A stretch of 48,453 nt of DNA, taken from contig NZ_LUUI01000026.1 of assembly GCF_001644015.1 (NCBI RefSeq), forward strand, positions 1 through 48,453, written 5' to 3'. The notes under the pieces were generated by a model. That model made no database searches, was not told the origin of the DNA, and saw only the letters and a list, made by a program, of their open reading frames with translations. Below, piece after piece: positions 18,810 through 28,586 of the stretch; position 1 is the first letter of the stretch, and the number at the start of each line of letters is the position of its first letter. A program made the position numbers and the translations under genes. The stretch comes from Methylomonas lenta (GTDB lineage Bacteria > Pseudomonadota > Gammaproteobacteria > Methylococcales > Methylomonadaceae).

Positions 18810-18907
18810 TCGTTATTCCGGCAGGGATTGCTGGAAGCCAGGTTTCATGGACGATCGAAACTCGCCATCCATGGCACTGGATACCCGCTTTCCGGTGGGT
18901 ATGACGA
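18810..18907. repeat. REP/MITE-like repeat of about 98 bp
   Basis: The stretch opens with TCGTTATTCCGGCAGGGATT and closes with CCGGTGGGTATGACGA; the ends are imperfect inverted repeats (TCGT.AT.CC). An inner CATGGA/TCCATG pair lies at 18846-18851 and 18868-18873. The style matches dispersed elements with GGAATCCAGG-like cores in many gammaproteobacteria. It sits between the palindrome at 18742 and the sigma-54 promoter. Outside these signals the 18573-19068 interval holds no gene. Confidence 0.6.
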
Positions 18908-18987
18908 GCTTGGCGATATAGAATTAGGCTACATGTTCTAGTGGATGCAGGCTAAATCTATCGTGGTTGCCGACGAATAATCTGGTT

Positions 18988-19003
18988 TGGCACACCCTAT
19001 GCA
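18988..19003 (+). promoter_or_regulatory. Sigma-54 (-24/-12) promoter of dabAB
   Basis: TGGCAC, five bases, then ATGCA matches the TGGCAC-N5-TTGCA consensus with one mismatch. The invariant GG (18989-18990) and GC (19001-19002) are separated by exactly 10 bases. The start of transcription would fall near 19014, about 55 bases before the dabA ATG. It requires an activator of the kind encoded at 13966-15363. Confidence 0.72.
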
Positions 19004-19068
19004 ATCAATATTCTGAGCACCGGGCTTTTGCCTGTCGTTGCGTTGTTCACTGAATTTAGGTTGTAAAG

Positions 19069-21630
19069 ATGCCCATACATAAGCACAAAGGCGATATTTT
19101 TGATTTAGATGCTGCCATTCAGCATATGGCCCATTGGTTACCCAGCCAGGGGCCGATCAAGGATTTTATTCACCACAACACCTTACATGCCGTTCAACAC
19201 TTTCCGTTTCATGAAGGCGTTGCCGTAGCCGCCAAGGTGTTTGGTGCCCGCAGTTATTTGCCGTTGGCCGATTATCAGCAGCGTTTTCAAACAGGACGTA
19301 TCACGCCGGATGCCATCGATTGGGCCATCGCGCAGTCGGGTTGCTCGACGCAGGATGCTCAGATTCTGCGGGATAGCATGTTTAAAGATGATCATACCAG
19401 CCACCATCCACCGATTTCTTTAGCCAATGATGGCATTCGCAATGCTTGGGTGAACCGGTTGGAAATCGATTTGAATGCTTTGGTGCATCCTGTAATGTTT
19501 AGGTTGTTATCGAACTATCTCGACCAAGGTATTAGCCGTTGGGCGTTGCCTAAAAACGGTGAAAACTTTTGGGATTGCGTGGTGCGTTTAACCCTGAATA
19601 GTCTGATTCCCTTGTATCCGTTTCATCAGTCCATCGTACGGGAAATGCTGCGAGAAAATCCAGAACAGGTGATCCTGACCTGCCTGGAAAAAATTGTCGG
19701 GGATGAGTCGCTCTATTCGCAATACCTGTTGGAAGTATTGTTGGGCCATCCCGGTTGGTCGGGCATGGTGCATATCATTGAAGGTAATCCGCAAGCCTTG
19801 TTGGCGCCACGTATGATTTCCTTGAAACAAATGTTGGCGGTGGAGTTAGCCTGCGAACTGGCGTTTGTGGATAAAAAGAAAGGCACACATTTTTTGAAAA
19901 TTGCCGAATTGCCTGAATTGGCTGCCATCCCTTTGTTTGATGAAGATCATTTAACGCCGCAAGTGCCCTTGAAACTCAGAGTGTGGCATGAAGCCATGGA
20001 GTGGTCGTTACACTCAGAGTTGTTAGCGGCATTACGCGACCAGCCTGCGCCTAAAGTAGCTCAGGCAGCGCCTGAGGTGCAAGCCATATTCTGCATCGAT
20101 GATAGAGAATGTTCCTTGCGTCGTTATCTGGAAGAAGTGCACCCCGGGGTGGAAACCTTTGGTGCGCCTGGTTTTTTTGGTATCGACTTTCTCTACCAAG
20201 GTTTAGATGACGTGTATCCGGTGGCGCAATGTCCAGCGGTGATCAAGCCAAAGCATTTGATTAAATCGTCTACCACCCTGCAGCGTGCGCCTAAAAAAGA
20301 CCCGCGGCAGGATCTTAGCAAAATGCATTTCTCGGCACATTCCATGGCGAGGGGCTGGATTTACACGCAAACCTTGGGTTTTGCCTATGCCGCGCGTTTA
20401 GCCTGGAGTGTATTTCGGCCGGCAACTAAGTTGCCCGGTATCCGTACCTTGAGTGAATTAGAAGCACATGGCAATTTGCATTTATTACGAGAAAGCGATG
20501 AGCCGAATGAAGACGGTTATTTGCTCGGCTTTTCCTTGGCAGAAATGGCGGATCGGGTAGCTGGCTTGTTGCGCAGCATCGGCCTAACGCAAAACTTTGC
20601 GCCCTTAATTTTGGCGGCTGCGCACGGTTCCAGTAGTGTGAACAATCCGCATTTCGCTGCCTATGATTGTGGAGCCTGTGCTGGTAAGCCGGGTGCGCCG
20701 AATGCGAGAGCTTTTGCCTGGATGGCCAATCATCCCGGCGTCAGAGATATATTACGTCAGCGCGGTATCGATATTCCCGATACCACACACTTTGCAGCGT
20801 CTATGCACAATACCAGTCGTGATGAAATGACTTATTTCGACGAACCATCACTGGATAAATCAGTACACCCTCAAATGCAAGCCTTTAAGCGGGCCATGGG
20901 CATTGCGCTTGAGCGAAATGCTCGTGAGCGTTGTCGCTGGTTTGAGTTGGGACCGCAAACACCCGATAACAAGGTTGCACATCGACATGTGGTAACACGG
21001 GCCTTGTCCATTTTTGAACCACGGCCTGAATATAACCATTCCAATAATCTGTATTGCGTGGTGGGGCGACGTCAATTAACCCGGCATCTGTTTCTGGATA
21101 GGCGCGCATTTTTGCAATCCTATGATCCACAGTCGGATGTTGACGGTGAACTTTTAGCCAAGATATTGTCGGCCATTTTTCCAGTTTGTGGAGGCATCAA
21201 TCTGGAGTATCTGTTTTCAAGGATTGATAATTCCATGTACGGCGCCGGCACCAAGCTGCCGCATAACGTAATTGGTTTGTTGGGGGTGGCGAATGGGGTG
21301 GAAGGCGATTTGCGCACCGGATTGCCCTCGCAAATGATAGAAGTACATGAGCCGGCACGATTGCTGATTGTGGTTGAGCAATGCACTGACGTGATCGATC
21401 AGGCCTTAGTCAAATTGGCTGGCTTGAGAGAATGGGTGGATAACGACTGGGTGCGCTTTGTTAGCTGTGACCCGCAAACTCGGGCACTGATGCTATATGG
21501 TCAACAGGGTTGGCAGAAAATTACGCTGCCGAGCGCGCTTGTTGCGCCTTCTGCTAAACGATCGGAGGCAGTGATTGTCGGCCAAACCAAAACCATTCCT
21601 GTGCATCAATTAACCGGGAGACATGTATGA
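19069..21630 (+). CDS. dabA: DabA, inorganic-carbon accumulation subunit (DUF2309)
   Basis: This 853-residue cytoplasmic, beta-carbonic-anhydrase-like subunit of the DAB complex is thought to hydrate CO2 in one direction, coupled to cation flow through DabB. The putative zinc and catalytic ligands described for the family are all present: Cys342 and Asp344 in FCIDDRECSLRRY, His519 in AAAHGSS and Cys534 in AYDCGACAG. The His-to-Cys spacing of 15 is the same as in the studied enzyme. The stop overlaps the dabB start (ATGA), showing coupled translation. Here dabA comes first, the reverse of the order I recall as more usual. Confidence 0.94.
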   Translation: MPIHKHKGDIFDLDAAIQHMAHWLPSQGPIKDFIHHNTLHAVQHFPFHEGVAVAAKVFGARSYLPLADYQQRFQTGRITPDAIDWAIAQSGCSTQDAQILRDSMFKDDHTSHHPPISLANDGIRNAWVNRLEIDLNALVHPVMFRLLSNYLDQGISRWALPKNGENFWDCVVRLTLNSLIPLYPFHQSIVREMLRENPEQVILTCLEKIVGDESLYSQYLLEVLLGHPGWSGMVHIIEGNPQALLAPRMISLKQMLAVELACELAFVDKKKGTHFLKIAELPELAAIPLFDEDHLTPQVPLKLRVWHEAMEWSLHSELLAALRDQPAPKVAQAAPEVQAIFCIDDRECSLRRYLEEVHPGVETFGAPGFFGIDFLYQGLDDVYPVAQCPAVIKPKHLIKSSTTLQRAPKKDPRQDLSKMHFSAHSMARGWIYTQTLGFAYAARLAWSVFRPATKLPGIRTLSELEAHGNLHLLRESDEPNEDGYLLGFSLAEMADRVAGLLRSIGLTQNFAPLILAAAHGSSSVNNPHFAAYDCGACAGKPGAPNARAFAWMANHPGVRDILRQRGIDIPDTTHFAASMHNTSRDEMTYFDEPSLDKSVHPQMQAFKRAMGIALERNARERCRWFELGPQTPDNKVAHRHVVTRALSIFEPRPEYNHSNNLYCVVGRRQLTRHLFLDRRAFLQSYDPQSDVDGELLAKILSAIFPVCGGINLEYLFSRIDNSMYGAGTKLPHNVIGLLGVANGVEGDLRTGLPSQMIEVHEPARLLIVVEQCTDVIDQALVKLAGLREWVDNDWVRFVSCDPQTRALMLYGQQGWQKITLPSALVAPSAKRSEAVIVGQTKTIPVHQLTGRHV

Positions 21631-23504
21631 ATGTGTTATTGCTGGCGTGCGTTTTGCTGCCGTTGCTGGGCTTGTCGCTGATTTTTTTGAGTGATGGAAA
21701 TGAGCATAAAATTGCCCGGATTAGCCTGTGGGTAACCAGGGCGATGAGTTTGTCGATTATCGCTTTGCTGGCGCTTTGGGCTTTAAGTGGCTTTAAAGCC
21801 TACGAATATCAATGGTTTGTACTGTATCAGCAGGATGATTATCAATTTCCGCTGCTGTTTTATCTGGATAGGGTCGGTGCGGCCTACTTATTTTGCGTGG
21901 GGATGATTTTCACCATCATCGTTAAATATTGTCGGGTATATATGCATAGAGATGCCGGATATCAGCGCTTTTTTCAAACCATTTTTACCTTTGCCTTTGG
22001 TTTAAATGTGATTGTGCTAGCAGGCAGTATCGATATGCTGTTTGCCGGTTGGGAAGTGGTGGGGATCTCCTCGTTTTTGCTGATTGCATTTTATCGGCAT
22101 CGTTGGCAGCCAGTGCGGAATGCGCTGAGGGCTTATACGATTTATCGGCTTTGCGATGTTGGCTTGCTGATGGGTGCCTGGATGAGTCATATGCTGTTTC
22201 ATGAAAGCCAGCACTTTAGTCAAATGGCCGGCCTTTTTGATCAGGCTATTGAGCCCGCCGGTTATGCGGCTTTGTCGGTGCTGTCCTGGCTGATTATTCT
22301 GGCAGCATCGGGTAAGTCCGCCCAATTTCCTTTTTGTTTCTGGTTGCCGCGCGCCATGGAAGGACCAACCCCTTCCAGTGCTATTTTTTACGGTGCCTTG
22401 TCGATTCATTTGGGTGTGTTTTTGTTGTTAAGAACCATGCCGATCTGGAGTTTTAATTTTCTGCCACGCTTGATGATTTTTAGCATCGGCTTGTTGACAG
22501 TCATCGTTGCCAGTCTGTCGGAAAAGACCCAATCCAACATTAAAGGCCAGGTGGCATATGCCTCGATTGCCCAAGTAGGCTTTATGTTCATCGAACTTTC
22601 GTTGGGGCTGGAAACATTAGTGTTATTACATTTTATGAGTAATGCATTCTTGCGTTGCTATCAATTGCTGGTATCGCCATCTATCGTCGCGCATTTATTA
22701 CGGGTTGAGGGTGCTGTGGATACGGATTTTTACATCAAAGATCAGCGAAAACTGCAATATCTGCCCAATTCATTAAGAGATGTTTTACCGGATGTTTTGC
22801 AAAACACCTTATATGTTTTTGCCTTGCAGGAAGGTCAATTAGAGTTGTTGGTACGGAATATGCTGTGGGAGCCGTTGAAAAAACTAGGTAGAACGTTGAA
22901 TCAGGTGAGTGCCTGGATTAAATGGCTGACAGTGTTGGCGTTGCTAGTTTGGTTGTTGATTGCTGTGGCGGAGGTCAGTGGGGTGGCAGGCACTTATCTG
23001 TCTATGCCGGTATCATTGTTGATGGTACTGGTGTCGGCCAGCGCCTTCAGTCAGAAACACAGTCCATTTAAAGTCTGGAACAGCATCGCCATCAGTAGTT
23101 TTTTGGCGGCGCTAGCCGTGTGGTTGATGGTGCCGAGCGCATTGTTTGATTTGTTCTTGTTCCTCAGCGGTATTGTGCCGGCTTGGTTGTTAGGTCTATT
23201 AGCCATGTATTTTCTGTTGAAAAATGACAATTTTGCCGAATCGTCTTTTCGTTATCGGGCCTTTTCAGAAACCCGCCCCGGTTTGTCGCTGTTATTGTTT
23301 TTGAGCTTTTTAGGGTTGGTGGGTTTTCCAATCACTCCGGCATTCCTAGGGGAGGATTTGTTGTTGTCGCATGCCAGTAGCCAGCATCCCTGGTTTGCCG
23401 CACCGATTACTATCGCCTTTGTGGTTAATGGTATCGCTGCTGCTCGAGTGTTTATGCGTCTTTGCATGGGGCGGCCGGTGGAGGTTAAGGAGTTTAGGTT
23501 ATAA
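21627..23504 (+). CDS. dabB: DabB, NuoL-like membrane subunit of the inorganic-carbon pump
   Basis: This 625-residue membrane protein of the proton-antiporter (NuoL/MrpA-like) superfamily has WEVVGISSFLLIAFY and SAQFPFCFWLPRAMEGPTPSSA, the conserved helices that carry the ion path. It would supply the proton or sodium gradient that drives DabA. GGGAG six bases before the ATG lies inside dabA, and the genes overlap by four bases. The protein seems longer than many DabB members owing to a C-terminal membrane extension from about residue 420. Confidence 0.92.
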   Translation: MNVLLLACVLLPLLGLSLIFLSDGNEHKIARISLWVTRAMSLSIIALLALWALSGFKAYEYQWFVLYQQDDYQFPLLFYLDRVGAAYLFCVGMIFTIIVKYCRVYMHRDAGYQRFFQTIFTFAFGLNVIVLAGSIDMLFAGWEVVGISSFLLIAFYRHRWQPVRNALRAYTIYRLCDVGLLMGAWMSHMLFHESQHFSQMAGLFDQAIEPAGYAALSVLSWLIILAASGKSAQFPFCFWLPRAMEGPTPSSAIFYGALSIHLGVFLLLRTMPIWSFNFLPRLMIFSIGLLTVIVASLSEKTQSNIKGQVAYASIAQVGFMFIELSLGLETLVLLHFMSNAFLRCYQLLVSPSIVAHLLRVEGAVDTDFYIKDQRKLQYLPNSLRDVLPDVLQNTLYVFALQEGQLELLVRNMLWEPLKKLGRTLNQVSAWIKWLTVLALLVWLLIAVAEVSGVAGTYLSMPVSLLMVLVSASAFSQKHSPFKVWNSIAISSFLAALAVWLMVPSALFDLFLFLSGIVPAWLLGLLAMYFLLKNDNFAESSFRYRAFSETRPGLSLLLFLSFLGLVGFPITPAFLGEDLLLSHASSQHPWFAAPITIAFVVNGIAAARVFMRLCMGRPVEVKEFRL

Positions 23505-23567
23505 GGAAGGGTACATGAGGCGTCTATGAACTGTTAGACTTACGCCGTTTTTTATACGGATTAGATC

Positions 23568-24509
23568 ATGGCTGACGCACAACCCTCGCTAGCCCGATAT
23601 GGCTGGCTCTCCATTGCTGCGGCATTGGCAACCATCGCTCTTAAAAGTTATGCCTATTGGCTGACCGATTCGGTGGGATTGTTGTCCGATGCGTTGGAGT
23701 CGTTGATTAATTTGGTGGCGGCGGTGATTGTGTTAGTGGTGCTCAGCATCGCCGCGCGGCCACCGGATGACGATCATGCATACGGGCATGACAAGGTGGA
23801 GTATTTTTCCAGCGGTGCCGAAGGGGTAATGATTTTGTTGGCGGCGTTTAGCATCGCTTATACCGCCTGGGAAAGATTGACGCATCCAGAGCCCTTGCAG
23901 CAATTGGATTTGGGTATCGCGATTTCCGTTTTTGCATCGTTGATCAATTTATTCGTCGCCCGAATTTTGATCAGTGTCGGACAACGTCGGCAGTCTATTA
24001 CCCTGGAAGCCGATGGCAAGCATCTGATGACAGATGTCTGGACGACTATCGGCATCCTGATCGGTATCGGCATCATCGCCGTCGGCAATCATTTTGAAGT
24101 GACGCTTAATCTGGCTAAGCAACTCGGTATGAATGGTTGGGAAATCCTGGACCCTATTATTGCTATTCTGGTGGCAATCAATATCGTCTGGGCAGGCTTG
24201 CACTTGATTCGGCGCACTATTGCCGGTTTGATGGATGCGGCATTGCCGGAAGAAGAGTTGGCAGAAATTATTAACGTTTTAGAGCGTTTCGCCGCCTCCG
24301 ATCAAATTACTTATCACGCCTTGCGTACCCGTTATGCCGGTGCCCGGCGTTTTATGTCCGTGCATGTGTTGGTGCCGGGTCACTGGTCCGTACAGCAAGG
24401 TCATGATTTACTGGAATTGATTGAACAACAAATCATGGACAAATTCGATAACATGGATATCGATACCCACCTGGAGCCGATAGAAGATCTGGCGTCCTGG
24501 CGGCATTAG
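23568..24509 (+). CDS. Cation diffusion facilitator (CDF) metal efflux protein
   Basis: This 313-residue protein has six membrane helices (about 10-210) and a C-terminal cytoplasmic dimerisation domain (about 215-300). The PPDDDHAYGHDKVEY loop after helix 2 is a CDF hallmark. Helix 5 holds HLMTDVW, giving the His and Asp of the transport site. Helix 2 reads SDALESLINL, with Glu and Asn where zinc transporters usually show His/Asp plus Asp, so the metal may be iron, manganese or cobalt rather than zinc. It is a single gene 63 bases after dabB; no regulator is adjacent. Confidence 0.9.
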   Translation: MADAQPSLARYGWLSIAAALATIALKSYAYWLTDSVGLLSDALESLINLVAAVIVLVVLSIAARPPDDDHAYGHDKVEYFSSGAEGVMILLAAFSIAYTAWERLTHPEPLQQLDLGIAISVFASLINLFVARILISVGQRRQSITLEADGKHLMTDVWTTIGILIGIGIIAVGNHFEVTLNLAKQLGMNGWEILDPIIAILVAINIVWAGLHLIRRTIAGLMDAALPEEELAEIINVLERFAASDQITYHALRTRYAGARRFMSVHVLVPGHWSVQQGHDLLELIEQQIMDKFDNMDIDTHLEPIEDLASWRH

Positions 24510-24560
24510 CTGTAGGTGCGAATTCTTGCATTGCATATGATATTCCAAGCATATTTCTAA
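24508..24560 (-). repeat. Truncated copy of the MITE-like repeat, inverted
   Basis: Read on the minus strand it matches the elements at 31525 and 48356: the GGAATATCATATGCA block, then GCACCTACAGCT. It has lost the centre of the long hairpin and the far end. Its edge overlaps the CDF stop codon (TAG at 24507-24509). Confidence 0.7.
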
Positions 24561-24564
24561 ATTT

Positions 24565-24609
24565 AAGTTGAGCAAAGCGAAGCCCAACAAAATTAAACGG
24601 TTGGGCTTC
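24565..24609. repeat. REP-like hairpin at the truncation point of a gene relic
   Basis: GAAGCCCAAC (24579-24588) pairs perfectly with GTTGGGCTTC (24600-24609). The preceding GTTGAGCAAAGC is the usual tail of a common proteobacterial REP-type repeat. It ends exactly where recognisable heme-oxygenase coding sequence begins. Confidence 0.65.
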
Positions 24610-24946
24610 TATCGGTGTACTGTATGTAATTGAGGGATCAATGTTAGGCGGTCAATTAATTTCACGCAATCTTGCAGCGCGTCATGACTTGGCGACCACT
24701 CAGGGTGCCCGTTTTTATTCGGGTTATGGTGATGAAACAGCGACTATGCGGCGGGAGTTCCTTATCTTTGCCGATACAATTTGTGGTGACCAGGCGCAGT
24801 GTGCAAAAGCCGTTGCGATGGCCTGTCAAACATTCAATTTATTTTCACAAACTTTTGATAAGTTTTTATTGCAAAAGTTTTACAGCGTTGAATTGGATTC
24901 ATGTGATAGGCAACTCTGTGGCCCAGCAAGTCGAATCATTGCTTGA
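24610..24946 (+). pseudogene. 5'-truncated biliverdin-producing heme oxygenase
   Basis: The frame ending at 24946 reads IGVLYVIEGSMLGGQLISRNL and then GARFYSGYGDETATM, the two conserved C-terminal blocks of bacterial heme oxygenase (the type partnered with bacteriophytochromes). The N-terminal about 100 residues, including the haem-binding histidine, are absent: reading upstream runs into a REP-like hairpin and a stop at 24569. An internal ATG at 24641 exists, but the product could not bind haem normally. I treat it as a relic whose front was removed by repeat insertion or recombination. Confidence 0.8.
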
Positions 24947-25231
24947 TGTTGCCAAACAACAGCAGACCGCTTCAGGAAAATTACAGATTTCGCGACACGA
25001 AACGGCACAGATATTTCAGGCATTTGTCTATTTATATCTAAAGTTTCCCAGTTTTTTTGTCAGTGACATATAAAGGGAAGCGAATTAAAGTAGGGTTTGC
25101 TATATATATTGCAGACCAGCACTAACTATGCAGTGTTGGCTGATCAATCATTGGAAAACTTCAGATGATTTATTCCCGGTCGTTTAACGCTTTGCATTTC
25201 AACACCGTCCATCGATCTCGCCAACACACGT
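24947..25231 (+). other. Intergenic stretch with one doubtful small ORF
   Basis: A frame open to 25073 could encode about 57 residues from a GTG at 24903 (VIGNSVAQQVESLLDVAKQ...), but it overlaps the heme-oxygenase relic and has no ribosome site. An imperfect inverted repeat, CCAGCACT (25116-25123) with AGTGTTGG (25132-25139), lies upstream of the hybrid kinase and might be an operator. No confident gene is visible. Confidence 0.35.
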
Positions 25232-28200
25232 ATGCATAAATTTGGAAATGGTCTCGTCTTCTTGCTCCTCTTTGTACCGGCACTTTTATTGATTGGTGCC
25301 GGCGGTTATTTATTTGCAACCTCGGAAATTCGCTACCAACAACGGCAATTGCAGGCTGATGACACGTCGGCTGTGGAAATAGCCTCCAATTCCTTACGCC
25401 AGAATTTAAATAATTTGTCCAATGACATCATGTTTTTGGGGAATATACCGAAATTTCGAGATCTCCTGGATAACCCAACGCCTGACAATTTGGCACGCAC
25501 GGCTGCATACTTTCGCATTTACATGGAAACGCAGGGCATATTCGATCAAATACGCTGGATAGATCAGACGGGAAAAGAGCGTTTACGCCTGGATTTTATC
25601 AATCGTCAAGCGCGGGTTATGCCAGATGAAAAATTGCAGGATAAGTCCCAGAGGTCTTATTACCTGCAGGCCTCTCAAACCCCTGCCGGCGCCATTTATA
25701 TTTCACCATTCGAGCTTAATGTTGAGGATGAACAAATTCAACGCCCTTTCAAACCGGTTATTCGCATTGCCATACCGGTTCAGGATTCCGCGCATCACCC
25801 TAAAGGCATACTGATTATCAATTATCTCGGACAACGTCTGCTTGATGAGTTTGTACAATCAGTGGGCGCTAACGGTAATCGGCTGTTGTTGTTGAATCGT
25901 GATGGCTATTGGCTAAAGGGGTTGAGAGCGGAAGATGAATGGGGGTTTATGTTTAATCAGACCGCTACACTGGCCACGCAGAAACCTGTGCTATGGTCTG
26001 CTCTATACCAGAACGCGAGTGGCTATCAAATTGATGACGATGGGCTTTGGACGTGGAATCGGGTCAATCCGTTGGAGGATGTTAAAACCGGTCAGCTTCA
26101 AACACTGGCGAAAATAAACATTTTAGGGCGCTATGATTACACTTGGCATATCGTCATGCTGTTAAGCAACGAGAGCTTGAATGACATTCAACAGCACACT
26201 TGGCGAAAAATAAGTATTCCCATGGGGCTGCTGATGCTTTTGTTTGCGGTCGTCAGTGCCCTGCTGGCCGGGTCGCATGCCCGGGTCAAACAACTAAACC
26301 TTGATCTGGCCTTGCGGGCGCAGGAAGCACAGGCAGCCAATAAAGCCAAGTCAGATTTTCTGGCCAATATGAGCCATGAAATTCGCACACCCATGAACGC
26401 CATTTTTGGCATGCTGCATTTGGCGCTCAAGCAAGATGCTAATCCAACCTTGCATAATTATCTGAATAAAGCCCAAGCTGCAGCGCAATCTTTACTATGC
26501 GTGATTAACGACATACTGGATTTTTCCAAAATCGAGTCGGGGAAGCTGGATATAGAGTCCATCGAATTTACGTTGGAAAGTATCATCGAGCAATTGACCG
26601 CATCGATTGGCATGCAGGCAGAACAAAAAGGTATCGAATTTTTGATTCGTACTGCCCCGACCCTTCCTGGCATGGTTATCGGAGACCCGGTTCGACTGGG
26701 ACAAATTGTGTTGAATTTGTGCAATAACGCGATTAAGTTTACTGATACCGGCGAGGTGGAATTGTCATTGTCGGCTGTCGATACCACGGCAGACAATTTC
26801 ACCTTGCTGGTTTCTGTGCGTGATACCGGCATTGGTATTCCATTAGCAGCGCAAGCACAGTTATTCCAAAAGTTTTCCCAAGCGGATCAATCCACTACCC
26901 GACAGTATGGCGGCACGGGCCTGGGATTGGTCATCTGCAAAAATTTGGCTGAACTGATGGGTGGAAAAGTATGGATCGCTGACTCCCAACTAGGTAAAGG
27001 AAGCACTTTTTGCTGTAGTGTTAGTTTGAAAATATCACCACATGGACAACGCGATAGCCAGGACTTGCTTGATATTACCAGCAGCATGCTCAAGGATATT
27101 CGGGTATTGGTGGTCGATGACAATGCAACCGCGCGGGATATTATGGGTTCGATGCTAGGACAAATGCAGGTTGACCACGAAATAGTCGCTAATGGCGTGG
27201 CCGCCTTAACCACATTGGAACAGGCGGTAGCTAAGCCGTTTGACATTGTGCTGATGGACTGGCGCATGCCCAGCATGAACGGGGATGAAGTCATGCGCAG
27301 GATTCAGAGTAGTAAAGCTTTGCCGAAAATGCCCAAGATTATTATGGTGACTGCCTATGGTCGGGAGGAGGTGATTGCCTTAGCAGAAGCAGCTGGATCG
27401 CAAGGGTTCTTGGTCAAGCCTGTTTCGCCATCAACACTCCTGGATACCATGCTAAACGTACTCGGGCGTGGCCGAGTTTTGGCTAAAGCCATGCGGGTGA
27501 AAAAAATTGCGGATGATGGAGTGGATTTTGCGAATGCGCGGGTGTTATTGGTGGAAGACAACCCGATTAACCGCGAGTTTGCCTTCGAGTTATTACAAAG
27601 TATGCATCTGGATGTCGATGAGGCGATCAATGGTCAGCAGGCTGTGGAAAAAGTTCAGCAAACCGATTATGCTTTGGTGCTGATGGATATTCAGATGCCG
27701 TTCATGGATGGCATCGAAGCGACACGGCGCATTCGGACTCTGGCGGCCTCAGCCTCTGACGCTCGTTTCGCGCAATTGCCGATCATTGCGATGACGGCAC
27801 TGGCCATGAAGCAAGATGAGGAAAAAAGTAGACAAGCCGGTATGAATGCGCATATCACCAAACCAATCGATCCGGATCAACTGGTTAGCACCTTAAGTCA
27901 ATGGTTGCCGTTGGCTATCCTAAAAACACCTCCAACAATACATACCCGGAATGGCGCGGAGTTACCCGCCGATTTAGTGGGCTTAACCGGCGTGGATATC
28001 CAGCAGGGTGTGCGGCGGATCGGCGGCAACGTCAACGCCTATCGCAAACAACTACAACGCTTTACCAGCCACTATTCCAATGCCTTGCAAGAATTGCAAG
28101 GCATTATTGCTGAAAAGGGTTTTAATGCGGGAGAAGCTTATTGTCATGGCTTAAAAGGGGTATGCGCTAATTTGGCGGCCAACGAACTATTTGCAGCGAT

Positions 28201-28570
28201 CAATCAACTTGATGTTTTGTTACAGCGTGATGAAATGCCAACTACGCAACAGTTTCAAGACTGCGAGGCGTTGCTGCAGCGTTTGCTTGATGAAATCAGG
28301 CAATTTGTCCCTTTTACTCAAGCTGTAGCGTCGCCCAGCGCGGGTTTAAGTGATGACGATCTATGGGTTAAATTGGCGGTTTTATCGACCTTGCTGGAAA
28401 CCGATTTGGGGGCTGCCGAACAACTGATACAGGAAATACAATCTGGCGTGGCGGGAAATGAGCTTGAACCCACGGTAAATAGAATTGCTCGAGATCTTGA
28501 TGGGTTCGATATTGATTCAGCACTGACAAATATCAAATCATTGCAAATACAGTTACGTCATGCAGACTAA
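25232..28570 (+). CDS. BarA-like hybrid histidine kinase: Cache, HisKA, HATPase, REC, REC, HPt
   Basis: This 1112-residue protein has a membrane segment at about 8-30, a periplasmic double-Cache sensor at about 40-320 and a second membrane segment at about 328-347. HisKA follows with His382 ([15 protein letters not shown]), then the ATPase domain (GIGIPL, GGTGLGL). Receiver 1 has VVDDN and LMDWRMP, and receiver 2 has VEDNP and LMDIQMP. An HPt domain carries [11 protein letters not shown] at roughly 970. All phosphorelay residues are present, so a full His-Asp-His relay is likely. It lies 16 bases before the EAL protein gene, its probable output partner. No clear ribosome site precedes the ATG. 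Confidence 0.92.
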   Translation: MHKFGNGLVFLLLFVPALLLIGAGGYLFATSEIRYQQRQLQADDTSAVEIASNSLRQNLNNLSNDIMFLGNIPKFRDLLDNPTPDNLARTAAYFRIYMETQGIFDQIRWIDQTGKERLRLDFINRQARVMPDEKLQDKSQRSYYLQASQTPAGAIYISPFELNVEDEQIQRPFKPVIRIAIPVQDSAHHPKGILIINYLGQRLLDEFVQSVGANGNRLLLLNRDGYWLKGLRAEDEWGFMFNQTATLATQKPVLWSALYQNASGYQIDDDGLWTWNRVNPLEDVKTGQLQTLAKINILGRYDYTWHIVMLLSNESLNDIQQHTWRKISIPMGLLMLLFAVVSALLAGSHARVKQLNLDLALRAQEAQAANKAKSDFLANMSHEIRTPMNAIFGMLHLALKQDANPTLHNYLNKAQAAAQSLLCVINDILDFSKIESGKLDIESIEFTLESIIEQLTASIGMQAEQKGIEFLIRTAPTLPGMVIGDPVRLGQIVLNLCNNAIKFTDTGEVELSLSAVDTTADNFTLLVSVRDTGIGIPLAAQAQLFQKFSQADQSTTRQYGGTGLGLVICKNLAELMGGKVWIADSQLGKGSTFCCSVSLKISPHGQRDSQDLLDITSSMLKDIRVLVVDDNATARDIMGSMLGQMQVDHEIVANGVAALTTLEQAVAKPFDIVLMDWRMPSMNGDEVMRRIQSSKALPKMPKIIMVTAYGREEVIALAEAAGSQGFLVKPVSPSTLLDTMLNVLGRGRVLAKAMRVKKIADDGVDFANARVLLVEDNPINREFAFELLQSMHLDVDEAINGQQAVEKVQQTDYALVLMDIQMPFMDGIEATRRIRTLAASASDARFAQLPIIAMTALAMKQDEEKSRQAGMNAHITKPIDPDQLVSTLSQWLPLAILKTPPTIHTRNGAELPADLVGLTGVDIQQGVRRIGGNVNAYRKQLQRFTSHYSNALQELQGIIAEKGFNAGEAYCHGLKGVCANLAANELFAAINQLDVLLQRDEMPTTQQFQDCEALLQRLLDEIRQFVPFTQAVASPSAGLSDDDLWVKLAVLSTLLETDLGAAEQLIQEIQSGVAGNELEPTVNRIARDLDGFDIDSALTNIKSLQIQLRHAD

Positions 28571-28586
28571 TTCAGGGGAAGCAGTC

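Noticed and set aside
24672-24900. First part of a 133-codon frame across the heme-oxygenase relic.
   Set aside because: It overlaps clear heme-oxygenase sequence in another frame and has no protein-like features there.
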